Shown here: in pieces, positions 34,965 to 43,732 of the stretch
Numbering within the stretch: the stretch's first letter is position 1
Layout of the letters: every line of letters starts with the position of its first letter
NCBI GenBank assembly: GCA_947631965.1
Contig: CANRNL010000015.1
Coordinates: 1 to 61,777 of the forward strand
DNA from: an uncultured Clostridia bacterium
GTDB taxonomy: Bacteria; Bacillota; Clostridia; Monoglobales; Monoglobaceae
Length of the DNA: 61,777 nucleotides
Direction of reading: 5' to 3'
The notes under the pieces: generated by a model
The model's database searches: none
What the model was told of the DNA's origin: nothing
What the model saw: only the letters and a program-made list of their open reading frames with translations
Translations under genes and position numbers: made by a program

Positions 34965-35756
34965 TTAAAGCGTTTCGTTCATACTTCCGGTTCGGTAGCC
35001 GCCCAAGTCGAGCGAGACGTATGTAAATCCGAGCGATTTCAAATAATCATACACTTCGTCCGCTTTTTCAAGAATTTTTGGAAATTCGTTTTTGTTAATT
35101 TCAATTCTTGCCATATCCCCGTGTACGCGCACGCGAACCTGAGTAAAACCAAAATCAAGCAAAAACTGCTCCGCCTTGTCCACCATACCGAGCTTTTCCT
35201 CGGTTATCGTTTCGCCGTACACGAATCGCGACGATAGGCACGCGAACGACGGCTTGCCCCATGTATCCAAACCCATTTCTTTGGACAATTCTCGTATTTC
35301 GTTTTTGGTAAGTCCCGCCTCTCTGAGCGGACTTTTAACATTCTGCTCCGCAACCGCGATAAGTCCGGGGCGGTAATCGCCGTTGTCGTCGATATTCGAG
35401 CCTTCCGCAATGTTCTCTATGCCAAGCTCCTCAGCCGCTTTACGCATTTTTGTAAATAATTCTGTCTTGCAGAGGTAGCATCGGTTTTTCGGATTCTGCG
35501 CAAAGCCGTCAATACTAAGCTCCTCCGATTCTATGATTATCTGCTTTATTCCTTCCTTTTCGCAGAACGCCTTTGCTTCGTTAAGCTCGCGCTGCGGAAA
35601 CGAGCAGGAGCGCGCCGTTATCGCAACGCAGTTATCGCCTAAAACACTATGCGCGACCTTTAGCAGAAACGTCGAATCAACGCCGCCCGAAAAGGCGACC
35701 GCGACTGATTTTAGTGATTTTATATATTCCTTTAAATTATTTAATTTTGCGTCCAT
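34965..35756 (-). CDS. larE: ATP-dependent sacrificial sulfur transferase LarE-like protein
   Basis: The 263-residue protein has the PP-loop AFSGGVDSTFLLK near 23 and the family motif GKPSFACLSSRFVYGE near 170. The cysteine of that motif corresponds to the sulfur-donating residue of LarE. Other family signatures are NRCYLCKTELF near 92 and EGSNIDDNGDYRPG near 117. LarE converts the nickel-pincer precursor to its thio-form for lactate racemase and related enzymes. larA, larB and larC are not in this window, so the cofactor pathway would have to be completed elsewhere. A GGAGG site precedes the ATG. Confidence 0.9.
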   Translation of the reverse strand: MDAKLNNLKEYIKSLKSVAVAFSGGVDSTFLLKVAHSVLGDNCVAITARSCSFPQRELNEAKAFCEKEGIKQIIIESEELSIDGFAQNPKNRCYLCKTELFTKMRKAAEELGIENIAEGSNIDDNGDYRPGLIAVAEQNVKSPLREAGLTKNEIRELSKEMGLDTWGKPSFACLSSRFVYGETITEEKLGMVDKAEQFLLDFGFTQVRVRVHGDMARIEINKNEFPKILEKADEVYDYLKSLGFTYVSLDLGGYRTGSMNETL

Positions 35757-35774
35757 ATCAAAACTACCTCCGCG

Positions 35775-35806
35775 AAAAACGGCTTCGCGCTTCGGCGAAG
35801 CCGTTT
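35775..35806 (-). terminator. terminator downstream of the broken STAS gene
   Basis: AAACGGCTTCGC and GCGAAGCCGTTT form a 12-bp stem, followed on the minus strand by TT-rich sequence just before the larE ribosome binding site. Confidence 0.7.
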
Positions 35807-35843
35807 ATCTTAAATTTATAAATATATCTTCAAATTATCCGAT

Positions 35844-36072
35844 TTATCCAATCAAATCCGAAAATCCCGTCTGGTCAAAGACCGTCTGCACCGTGTCGTT
35901 TTGTCCCGTAACGGTCAGGTTGCCGTTTCCGACCTTCTTAATCATCATAAGCAGTACGCGAAGTCCCGCCGACGAGATATAGTCGAGGTCGGACGCGATA
36001 CATAAGCAGCATGGATTTCGCCGTATTGAATATCGGATTTGTTTGTTCTCTTAAATCCTTTTTGTAATCCAT
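35844..36072 (-). pseudogene. broken STAS-domain (anti-sigma antagonist) gene
   Basis: The 3' part reads, in one frame, LDYISSAGLRVLLMMIKK and then GNLTVTGQNDTVQTVFDQTG to a stop at 35844-35846, an unmistakable STAS C-terminal half. A well-placed AAGGAAG site and ATG at 36072 open a different frame (MDYKKDLREQTNPIFNTAKS) that runs out of the STAS frame. The length, 229 bases, is not a multiple of three and is too short for a whole STAS domain of about 95 residues. A deletion of the N-terminal half plus a frame change is the simplest reading. No partner kinase or phosphatase gene is adjacent. Confidence 0.75.
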
Positions 36073-36316
36073 TTTTAACTCTTCCTTACATTAGACTATT
36101 ATTTTTCCGATAATTGGATTATACTTCTTTTATATTACTCCGTCAATACTATTTACAAAATTATATTCCAATCTCCCGAACCCGATTACCGCAGACTTTA
36201 TTTCGCGGTATAAAAAACAAATTCCAAACAGAATTTATAAAGATTTAAGGTTTAATTTATTTTTATGAAATGTCGGCGTGATACACTTGTTTTATCAAAC
36301 GGAAAGGAGTTCTATT

Positions 36317-37048
36317 ATGAACGAAATTGTAAAAACAATGGGACTTACAAAGCTCTACAAGGGCGCGGCGGCGGTAAGCAATCTGAATATGCGCGTAAAC
36401 GAGGGTCGCATATACGGATTTTTAGGTCCGAACGGCGCGGGAAAAACCACAACGCTTAAAATGCTTCTGAGCCTTATCCGTCCGACGGCGGGCGAAATTG
36501 AAATTATGGGCAAACCTCTCACTCCCAATACGCGGATACAGATACTTCGAGGTATCGGCTCGCTCATCGAGTCTCCGTCGTTTTACGGGCATCTTACGGG
36601 CGCGGAAAATTTAAAAATTCTGCAAACGCTTTTGGACGTGCCTAAAAAGAATATCGACAAGGTACTGCAAATCGTCAGGCTCGACAATCAGCGCGGCAAG
36701 AAAGCGTCGGCGTACTCACTCGGAATGAAACAGCGGCTCGGACTTGCGGGCGCGCTTTTATCGTTCCCGAAGCTATTGATACTCGACGAGCCGACAAACG
36801 GGCTTGACCCGTCGGGCATACAGGAAATGCGCGAGCTGATAAAGTCCTTGCCGAAAGAGTACGGAATGACGGTAATCGTGTCAAGCCATCTGCTCTCCGA
36901 AATAGACCAAATGGCGGAGGACGTCGGCATTATCGCAAACGGCAAAATGATGTATCAGGGTGCGCTTGACAATCTGCACGACGTTGACAAGTCGAAGTCG
37001 CTTGAGGAAATCTTCCTTGACCTTACGGGAAAGGAGCAAAGCTTATGA
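36317..37048 (+). CDS. lantibiotic-immunity-type ABC transporter, ATP-binding protein
   Basis: The 243-residue ATPase has Walker A GPNGAGKTT near 40, signature YSLGMKQRLGLAGALL near 135, Walker B LLILDEPTNGLDPSG near 153 and the H-loop SSHLLSE near 193. It resembles BcrA/LanF-type subunits that energise export of bacitracin or lantibiotics from the membrane. The start at 36317 follows AAAGGAG; an upstream in-frame ATG lacks a site. It overlaps the next gene by four bases, so the three genes form an operon. No lantibiotic precursor or modification gene is nearby. Confidence 0.92.
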   Translation: MNEIVKTMGLTKLYKGAAAVSNLNMRVNEGRIYGFLGPNGAGKTTTLKMLLSLIRPTAGEIEIMGKPLTPNTRIQILRGIGSLIESPSFYGHLTGAENLKILQTLLDVPKKNIDKVLQIVRLDNQRGKKASAYSLGMKQRLGLAGALLSFPKLLILDEPTNGLDPSGIQEMRELIKSLPKEYGMTVIVSSHLLSEIDQMAEDVGIIANGKMMYQGALDNLHDVDKSKSLEEIFLDLTGKEQSL

Positions 37049-37806
37049 TTAAATTACTCAAATGTGAGTTTATGAAAACGCGTCGCCGCTACATATTCGT
37101 GACCGCGCTCGTTGTTACGGCGGCGATGCTCGCGTGGATTTATCCGAGGCATCATAGCGCCGACCTTCTGCGGCTCGGCTGGATGGCGAATTTATACGAG
37201 CTTCCGCTTATAAACTCAATCTTTATGCCGCTGCTCTCGATAATCGTATCGTCGCGGCTTTGCGACATTGAGCATAAGGGTTTGATGCTGAAGAAGCTTG
37301 CAGTCACCGAAAAGCGCGGACGTATATACGACGCGAAGCTCTTATACGGACTTGCGGTTATGATGCTCTGCGTGGTATTAAGCTGGGGAGCGACGATTGC
37401 GTTCAGCTATATCGCGGGGTTTGAGGGCAACGTGCCGATAAAGCTGTATCTTTTGTATCTGCTGTTTACCGCCGTGCCGACAGTCGCGGTGTATATTTTT
37501 CAGCACACGCTGTCGCTCTGCTTCAAAAATCAGGCGGTCACCTTCTTTGCGGGAGCGATAGGCACGTTTTTCGGAACGTTTTCGATGTTTCTGCCGCAGC
37601 TTTCGTGGCTTCGCATGTCTCTTATCTGGGGCTATTACGCCGTGCTGATGTTTGTCGGGCTGTTTGACTGGACGAAGGAAAATCGTTATCAATTCGCGCA
37701 TTTTGACGTTATGGGAATTGATTGGACGTTCTTTGTCGTACTGATTTTTATATGCGTCGTGATGTATGTAATCGGGCGCGAAATATTTAAGAGAAAGGAG
37801 CTGTAA
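37045..37806 (+). CDS. lantibiotic-immunity-type ABC transporter permease (MutE/EpiE-like)
   Basis: The 253-residue membrane protein has about six hydrophobic helices. Its family-like N-terminal half includes DIEHKGLMLKKLAVTEKRGR near 76-95, a pattern shared by LanE-type permeases. It is translated from an ATGA overlap with the ATPase gene and is followed three bases later by a second permease. Together they would make a heterodimeric exporter that removes a membrane-active peptide; the substrate is unknown. Confidence 0.82.
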   Translation: MIKLLKCEFMKTRRRYIFVTALVVTAAMLAWIYPRHHSADLLRLGWMANLYELPLINSIFMPLLSIIVSSRLCDIEHKGLMLKKLAVTEKRGRIYDAKLLYGLAVMMLCVVLSWGATIAFSYIAGFEGNVPIKLYLLYLLFTAVPTVAVYIFQHTLSLCFKNQAVTFFAGAIGTFFGTFSMFLPQLSWLRMSLIWGYYAVLMFVGLFDWTKENRYQFAHFDVMGIDWTFFVVLIFICVVMYVIGREIFKRKEL

Positions 37807-37809
37807 ATT

Positions 37810-38541
37810 ATGTTACTGAAATTATTGAAGGCGGAACGAATGAAGCTAAAACGCTCGCCCGTGTGGCTTGCGTTTTTGCTGATGCCTATTATTCCGGCGG
37901 CTTTGGGAACCGCAAACTATATTTACAATCAGGGTATACTGACAAAGGAATGGCTGAGCCTGTGGACCCAACACACGCTGTTTACCGATTACTTCTTCCT
38001 GCCGATAATGCTCGGTATTTACTGCGCGTATATAATGCGGCTGGATGGTGCGAACCATAATTGGAATAAGGTTTTCACAATGCCGGCAAGCCGTTCGGCG
38101 GTATTTCTCGCCAAGCTGATAACCGCCGCCATGATGCTGCTTTTCAGTATGATATGGATATGCGCACTGTTTGTAATTTCGGGATATATCGCCGGACTTG
38201 CAGACCCGCCGTGGCTCACAATCGCGCAGTGGTGCGCGTTCGGCACGCTCGGCGGAATAGTCATTGTAGCGATACAGATTTTGATTTCGATGAACATAAA
38301 AAGCTTCGCACTGCCGATAGGAATATCGTTCGCGGGCGGGCTGTCAGGACTGGGATTTCTTGCAAAAAACTTAGGTCATATATGGCCGTACTCGCTGATG
38401 TCGCTTGGTATGAACGCCAACGCGTCGCAAAAAATCGCCGAAAGCGGCGGATACGCGCAATTCATTATTGTGTGCATCGCGTATATCGCAATCTTCACCG
38501 CAATAGGAGCGGTTACAACTGCAAGGAGGGATATTTCTTAA
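37810..38541 (+). CDS. lantibiotic-immunity-type ABC transporter permease (MutG/EpiG-like)
   Basis: The 243-residue protein with about six helices begins LLKLLKAERMKLKRSPVWLA, as is usual for ABC-2 type LanG permeases. It contains NHNWNKVFTMPASRSAVFLA near 77-96. It is the last gene of the operon and is followed by a hairpin terminator. Confidence 0.82.
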   Translation: MLLKLLKAERMKLKRSPVWLAFLLMPIIPAALGTANYIYNQGILTKEWLSLWTQHTLFTDYFFLPIMLGIYCAYIMRLDGANHNWNKVFTMPASRSAVFLAKLITAAMMLLFSMIWICALFVISGYIAGLADPPWLTIAQWCAFGTLGGIVIVAIQILISMNIKSFALPIGISFAGGLSGLGFLAKNLGHIWPYSLMSLGMNANASQKIAESGGYAQFIIVCIAYIAIFTAIGAVTTARRDIS

Positions 38542-38545
38542 CAAC

Positions 38546-38587
38546 GCGGCAAGTGTGTAACCTTTTGGGTACGCACTTGCCGTATTT
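38546..38587 (+). terminator. terminator of the ABC transporter operon
   Basis: CGGCAAGTGTGTAACC pairs imperfectly with GGGTACGCACTTGCCG around TTTT and is followed by TATTTT. Confidence 0.7.
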
Positions 38588-38625
38588 TACACTTAATATA
38601 TCTTTTGAAATGGGCTGAAATTCTA

Positions 38626-38655
38626 TTGACACGCCGATAACGACCGTGATATAAT
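38626..38655 (+). promoter_or_regulatory. sigma-A promoter in front of the cas operon leader
   Basis: TTGACA and TATAAT, both perfect, are separated by 18 bases. Transcription would begin near 38662, about 20 bases before the first repeat-like hairpin and 295 bases before the cas3 start. A lone TATAAT at 38845-38850, without a matching -35 box, could be a second, weaker or activator-dependent start closer to cas3. Confidence 0.7.
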
Positions 38656-38683
38656 GCGATTGAGCATTAAAGAATGCGCCTGC

Positions 38684-38758
38684 GCCGCACCTGATAAAAG
38701 GTGCGTGAGTATAATTATATTTTTGGGCACGCCCCGTAAGGAGCGTGTGAGTTTTATA
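38684..38758 (+). repeat. two degenerate CRISPR-repeat-like hairpins in the cas leader
   Basis: The first unit (about 38684-38716) has stem CGCACCT/AGGTGCG followed by TGAGTATAATT. The second (about 38726-38758) has stem CACGCCCC/GGAGCGTG (one mismatch) with loop GTAA, followed by TGAGTTTTATA. The genuine repeats have stem ACGCCTC/GAGGCGT followed by GTGAGTAGAAAT, so fold, position and the GTGAGT stretch are kept. Only nine bases separate the two units, too short for an ordinary spacer. They would lie in the 5' part of the cas mRNA or in a separate small RNA. Confidence 0.6.
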
Positions 38759-38956
38759 TTATCAATTATAATTACTTATTCTGTTTTTCAACACTCAAGC
38801 ACAGGTTGATTTTTTCTTTGCATTTTTTGCATCGAGGCAAGCGATATAATTTATCATTATTTCTAAAAATACCCTATAACCTAAATGACTGCATTTAAAA
38901 AGCTGAGGCTTTAATTTTAAGTAATATAAAAACTTTTTAAGAGGTGAAACTAATTT

Positions 38957-41185
38957 ATGAGCATGGATTTTGAAAACTATATTGCCCACACTTCGGAGGA
39001 CGGCAGGACGCAAAGTGTGAAAGAACATCTTGTACAAACCGCGGAGTTGAGCCGAGACAATGCAATTCCCGAATTTAAGGAGATTGCATACTGCTGCGGG
39101 CTGTATCACGACCTCGGCAAGTACTCGCCCGAATTTCAGAATTACATACGAAACAAAGGCGACAAGACTGTGCACGCGTGGTTCGGTGCTGCGCGAATTA
39201 TCGAAAAATGTGACAAATTCAAAGACACCAAAAAATCGTACGCTAATATGCTCGCGTATTGTATCTATGGACATCATACAGGATTACCGGACGCAGACGC
39301 CATAATCACCGACTCGACTTTTAAAGATGCGACAAAAGGACAAGCATACGACTGTCCCGCGTTTGACAAAGAAATAGGCGATCAATTTCCCGACGACACT
39401 CTGCTGGATTTACTGCTTAAAACGCCGAACGACAAAGAGATGATTGAGGTATATTCGTTTTTGACAAGATACATATACTCCTGCCTCACCGACGCCGACT
39501 TTATTGACACCGAACGGTTTTGCAGTCCCGACGCCGAGCGCGGCATAAAAGAAGCAAATTTTGAAGCCGCACTTGAAAGGGTCAACGCATATCTTGAAAA
39601 ATTTGACTGCGTGACGAATTTACAGAAGGCGCGCAGCGGTATTCAAAGTCAGGTTTATGACTGCACAAGAGACAATGACGCGAATATATACATAGTCGAT
39701 ATGCCCACGGGAAGCGGAAAGACGCTGTGCAGTATAAAATCCGCTTTGGAGACGGCAATCAGGCTCAAAAAAAAGAGAATTATTTACGTCATACCATACA
39801 CGAGCATAATCGAACAGACTGCCAAGGAATTCAGAGACATATTCGGCGACGTGTTGCCGATTTTGGAGCATCACTCAAATTACGATTTTGATAATACCGA
39901 CGGCAAGAAAGAAGGCAAAAACGACAACAAATCTAAAATCATTGAAGAAAGCAGAACAACAAGCGAAAAGCTTAGAAAGACCTGTGAGAATTACGATGCC
40001 CCTTTAATCATCACAACAAATGTTCAATTCTTTGAATCTATTTACCACAACAAAAGCCGTCGGCTCAGGAAGCTGCACAATTTTGCGGACAGCGTTCTGG
40101 TGCTCGACGAGGTACACACTCTGCTTATCAAGTATATTCAGCCGTGTCTGCGCGCTATCGGCTACATAACAAAATATCTTCACTCCACAGCGATTTTAAT
40201 GTCTGCAACAATGCCCGACTACACACGCTTTATCGAAAAATATGTTCCGCAAGGCACGAAAATAGAGTATGCGGTGAAAGACAAAAGTCTTTTCGATTGC
40301 TTTGACAAGTGCAAATATGAATATATCGGGCAGAGCAATATTGAATGTATTGCGGAAAATGCACTCGCGCAGGAGAACGCGCTCGTTATTGTAAACCGGA
40401 AAGACACGGCGCGGGAAATGTACAATATGTGTAAGGAAACTCCCGATTGTCAAGTTTACAACTTGTCCACATATATTACTTCGACCGACCGCACGGAAAT
40501 CATAGACAAAATACGCGGCGATCTCAAAAACGGAGCAAAAACAGTTGTATTTTCCACCTCGCTTATCGAAGCGGGAGTTGATCTGGACTTTAATTCGGTG
40601 TTCCGAGAAATTGCGGGACTTGACAGTGTTATTCAGGCGGGCGGACGCTGCAACCGCGAGGGCAAGATGGCACTCGGAAATGTGACCGTATTCGGGCTGG
40701 ACATGCTGAAAGATGACCTCGCTCTCAAGGCAGATATAACGGAAAGCCTTTTTGAAAAATTTGAGAATATTTCCTCACAGGAAGCGATTGAGGAGTATTA
40801 CAACAGAGTTTTTGACGCTGCCGAGCAAGATGAAATGATTGACACAAACTCAATAACCGCATTGATGGGCGGGCATATGAGCTGGGGCGAAATCCCCTTC
40901 AAATCTTACGCACGATTGTTTAACTTTATAGAAACAGAAACCATCGGCATAGTTATTCAGTGTGAGGAAAACAAGAAGCTTATAGACGAGTTGAAATACG
41001 GCAATCTTTCCGTCAAACGAGAGCTTCAGAAGTACTGCGCCACGGTTAGCGCAACCGAGCTTAATGACCTGATGGGCAAGGGTGCGGTAAAGGTGCAGGG
41101 AGAAATGTATATTTTGTCTGAACCCAAATATTACGACAGGGAAACAGGACTTGATATAAATAAAAATTTTGATACCATTTTGTAA
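38957..41185 (+). CDS. cas3: type I-C CRISPR-associated helicase/nuclease Cas3
   Basis: The 742-residue protein fuses an N-terminal HD nuclease (H in AHTSEDGRTQSVKEHL, then YHDLGKYSPEF near 53, GHHTG near 105) to a superfamily 2 helicase. The helicase has Walker A MPTGSGKTL near 249, DEVH near 385, MSATMPD near 415 and QAGGRCNREG near 560. After Cascade binds a target, Cas3 nicks and degrades the displaced DNA strand 3' to 5'. It is the first gene of the cas operon, with a GAGGTG site. All catalytic motifs I checked appear intact. Confidence 0.95.
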   Translation: MSMDFENYIAHTSEDGRTQSVKEHLVQTAELSRDNAIPEFKEIAYCCGLYHDLGKYSPEFQNYIRNKGDKTVHAWFGAARIIEKCDKFKDTKKSYANMLAYCIYGHHTGLPDADAIITDSTFKDATKGQAYDCPAFDKEIGDQFPDDTLLDLLLKTPNDKEMIEVYSFLTRYIYSCLTDADFIDTERFCSPDAERGIKEANFEAALERVNAYLEKFDCVTNLQKARSGIQSQVYDCTRDNDANIYIVDMPTGSGKTLCSIKSALETAIRLKKKRIIYVIPYTSIIEQTAKEFRDIFGDVLPILEHHSNYDFDNTDGKKEGKNDNKSKIIEESRTTSEKLRKTCENYDAPLIITTNVQFFESIYHNKSRRLRKLHNFADSVLVLDEVHTLLIKYIQPCLRAIGYITKYLHSTAILMSATMPDYTRFIEKYVPQGTKIEYAVKDKSLFDCFDKCKYEYIGQSNIECIAENALAQENALVIVNRKDTAREMYNMCKETPDCQVYNLSTYITSTDRTEIIDKIRGDLKNGAKTVVFSTSLIEAGVDLDFNSVFREIAGLDSVIQAGGRCNREGKMALGNVTVFGLDMLKDDLALKADITESLFEKFENISSQEAIEEYYNRVFDAAEQDEMIDTNSITALMGGHMSWGEIPFKSYARLFNFIETETIGIVIQCEENKKLIDELKYGNLSVKRELQKYCATVSATELNDLMGKGAVKVQGEMYILSEPKYYDRETGLDINKNFDTIL

Positions 41186-41199
41186 AGGAGGCGAAAAAA

Positions 41200-41922
41200 A
41201 TGGGCTACGGATTTAAAATTATGGTGAGCGGAAAATATGCGTGCTTTACCCGTCCCGAAATGAAAACGGAGCGAGTTAGCTATGACGTTCCGCCGCCGGG
41301 AGCTATGGAGGGGCTTATCAAGAGTATTTACTGGAAACCCGCGTTTCGTATCGTTGTTGACAAAATAATAGTGTTCAATCCTATTAAATTTGTCAACATA
41401 CGCCGCAACGAGGTAAAGGAAAAGGTGAGCTTCTCAAATGTGAAAAAGCAGATGAAGGACGGCGAGCCGAGAGCCGAGCTGTACACCTCGGAGATAAGAA
41501 GTCAGCGCGGCAGTATGGTTCTCAAGGACGTTCTTTATGGCGTTGAGTTCCACTTCGAGCTTACCGGCATAAGGAGCGAGCACGATGACGAGAGCGAGGA
41601 AAAGCACTATAACATTATGCTCCGCAGGCTGAAAAAGGGGCAGTTTTTCAGGCCGCCGGTTCTTGGATGCCGCGAGTTCGCGGCGGACAAAGTTGAGCTT
41701 GTGGACGAGTTCCCGACGGATAGGATTTCCGAGGAGTTAAAGGGCGACGTCGATCTCGGCTATATGCTGTATCATATGCAGTTCCGCGACGGCGGTATTC
41801 CGAAAGACAACGACTGGAACGCACGCAAATTTTCGGATGAGGCTGACGCGATGTTCTACCGTCCGCATATGATTGACGGTGTTATAGACGTCGCGAAATA
41901 CAAGGAGATGATGAAATGCTGA
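41200..41922 (+). CDS. cas5c: type I-C Cas5c (Cas5d), repeat endoribonuclease and Cascade subunit
   Basis: The 240-residue RAMP protein begins GYGFKIMVSGKYACFTRPEM and contains YDVPPPGAMEGLIKSIYWKP, both typical of the type I-C subfamily. Type I-C loci lack cas6; Cas5c cuts the repeat hairpin of pre-crRNA and stays bound to the 5' handle. An AAAGGAGG site precedes the start, and it overlaps cas8c by seven bases. Confidence 0.95.
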   Translation: MGYGFKIMVSGKYACFTRPEMKTERVSYDVPPPGAMEGLIKSIYWKPAFRIVVDKIIVFNPIKFVNIRRNEVKEKVSFSNVKKQMKDGEPRAELYTSEIRSQRGSMVLKDVLYGVEFHFELTGIRSEHDDESEEKHYNIMLRRLKKGQFFRPPVLGCREFAADKVELVDEFPTDRISEELKGDVDLGYMLYHMQFRDGGIPKDNDWNARKFSDEADAMFYRPHMIDGVIDVAKYKEMMKC

Positions 41923-43715
41923 TAAACGCGCTGAATGATTACTACGATTTTTTGGCAGAAGTGGGAAAGGTTGCGCCGCCCGGAACATCATCGCAGAAAA
42001 TCACTCATCGGATAATGCTGAGAAATGACGGCACAATAAGCCGTATTACAGCTATTCGGGAACGACAGGAAATTGACGTAAAAGACAACGTGGTAAACTT
42101 GCCCGGAACCGCGATTCTGCCCGAGCGAACCCAGAAGCCGGGAATTGACGCGAATATAATCGAGCACCGCCCGCTGTATATTTTCGGACTGAATTACGAT
42201 AAGAAAACAAACACATTCAGCCCTGAGGACAAAACCGATAAGGCGAAAAAATCGCACGATTGCTTTGTCAAAACAAATTTGGAATATACCGAGGGAATGA
42301 TGTCCGAAATTGTGACGGCATACAGAAATTTTATAAAAAACTGGGTGCCCGAAAACGAGACTGAAAACCCGGTGCTTATGAGTATTGCAAAGGAATATTC
42401 CGGAGCGTCTTTTATCTTCTGCCTTGCCGGGGACCCCGGCAATACACTCCATTCCGAAGACGGAGAAATAATGCGAAAAGTCAAACAAAACGCTGACGCA
42501 AAAGACCAAAAAATTGACGGTGTATGCGCGGTGACCGGCAAACCCGCGGAGATTGCGAAACTGCACGATAAGATAAAAGGAATTAGGGGCGGACAAGCGT
42601 CGGGCGGACTTCTCGTAAGCTACAACAATTCGGCTTTTGAATCTTACGGGAAAACGCAGTCGTATAACGGCTCAATATCCAAGGATGTGATGAAGCGCTA
42701 TACCGAGGCTTTAAACATTCTCATAAGCGACCCAAAACATCATATTTATTTAGAGGATTTGACTGTTATATTCTGGGCTATGTCAAAGGATGACAGTGCA
42801 GAAACTGATTTATTTAAAAGGATGGGCGGTTTCGGAGACGATAAAGCCAACGCATCCAAAACCGAAAAAATGCTTGCTGCCACGGCGAAGGATTTGAGCG
42901 ACGGCAAAGCAAAAGATGTTCCGCTTTCAGAGATTGATGAAAACGTCACATTTTATGTTGTGGGTCTTGCACCGAACAGCTCACGAATTGCACAGAAATT
43001 CATATGCCGTGACAAATACATAAACATTCTTGACAATGCAAAAAAGCACCAAGAGGATATGCGTATTGACGACGACCATAAGCAAATCTCGATTTGGAGC
43101 ATACTGTTTGAAATGAAATCGCCAAAGAGCAATAATGAAAAGGTACCGCCGCCGGTTATTGCGGCGATTTTCGGTGCAATACTCAACGGAACGCGGTATC
43201 CCGACACTTTGCTTGAAACGATTGTAAGACGGGTTAAGATTGACAAAACAGTAAATTATGTGCGAGCCGGAATTATAAAGGCTTGCATTAACAGAACGGC
43301 AAGATTAAATAACAAAAAGGAGGAAATAACTATGTCGCTCGACAAAACAAACACAAATCAGGCATACCTGTGCGGAAGGCTGTTCGCAGTACTGGAACAT
43401 ACACAAAAGAACGCGTTAGGCAATCTTAACAGATCAATTAAGGACTTGAATTTTTCGACCGCGTGTTCAACGCCGGTGCGGGTATTCCCTAACCTGGTAA
43501 AACTTACTCAGCATCATCTTAAAAAGGATGCCTATGAAGTAAGCAGCAAAAAACTTATGTGTGAAATCATAGACAAGCTCGAAACACAATTTCCGACAAC
43601 GCTGTCACCTCAGGAGCAGGGTAAATTTATCATAGGCTACTATCATCAGGTGCAGGATTTTTACAGGAAAAACGATACGCAAAATGATAAACAAAATGAT
43701 AAAAATAATGAATAA
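41916..43715 (+). CDS. cas8c: type I-C Cascade large subunit Cas8c (Csd1)
   Basis: This 599-residue protein is of the Csd1 family, recognised by MLINALNDYYDFLAE at the start, the RPLYIFGLNYDK region near 90 and its position between cas5c and cas7c. Cas8c recognises the PAM and starts unwinding of the target. The C-terminal 127 residues are also encoded as a separate protein from an internal start (Cas11c). Confidence 0.94.
   Translation: MLINALNDYYDFLAEVGKVAPPGTSSQKITHRIMLRNDGTISRITAIRERQEIDVKDNVVNLPGTAILPERTQKPGIDANIIEHRPLYIFGLNYDKKTNTFSPEDKTDKAKKSHDCFVKTNLEYTEGMMSEIVTAYRNFIKNWVPENETENPVLMSIAKEYSGASFIFCLAGDPGNTLHSEDGEIMRKVKQNADAKDQKIDGVCAVTGKPAEIAKLHDKIKGIRGGQASGGLLVSYNNSAFESYGKTQSYNGSISKDVMKRYTEALNILISDPKHHIYLEDLTVIFWAMSKDDSAETDLFKRMGGFGDDKANASKTEKMLAATAKDLSDGKAKDVPLSEIDENVTFYVVGLAPNSSRIAQKFICRDKYINILDNAKKHQEDMRIDDDHKQISIWSILFEMKSPKSNNEKVPPPVIAAIFGAILNGTRYPDTLLETIVRRVKIDKTVNYVRAGIIKACINRTARLNNKKEEITMSLDKTNTNQAYLCGRLFAVLEHTQKNALGNLNRSIKDLNFSTACSTPVRVFPNLVKLTQHHLKKDAYEVSSKKLMCEIIDKLETQFPTTLSPQEQGKFIIGYYHQVQDFYRKNDTQNDKQNDKNNE
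43332..43715 (+). CDS. cas11c: type I-C small subunit Cas11c from an internal start within cas8c
   Basis: An AAAGGAGG site stands eight bases before an in-frame ATG at 43332 inside cas8c. Translation from here gives a 127-residue, mainly helical protein (MSLDKTNTNQAYLCGRLFAV onward) that ends at the cas8c stop. In other type I-C systems Cas11c is known to be made this way and to line the target strand in Cascade. The strong site makes it very likely here. The tail, rich in Asn, Asp and Lys, looks unstructured. Confidence 0.85.
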   Translation: MSLDKTNTNQAYLCGRLFAVLEHTQKNALGNLNRSIKDLNFSTACSTPVRVFPNLVKLTQHHLKKDAYEVSSKKLMCEIIDKLETQFPTTLSPQEQGKFIIGYYHQVQDFYRKNDTQNDKQNDKNNE

Positions 43716-43732
43716 TAAAGGAGAGATTTAAA

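Noticed and set aside
36278-36316. Earlier start for the ABC ATPase gene
   Set aside because: The in-frame ATG at 36278 lacks a ribosome binding site, while 36317 has AAAGGAG at the right distance and begins the usual N-terminus.
38759-38856. Match between the bases after the second leader pseudo-repeat (TTATCA) and the sequence next to the lone -10 box (38851-38856)
   Set aside because: Six bases in AT-rich DNA are expected by chance, and the adjacent bases (AAT) do not fit the TTC PAM usual for type I-C.
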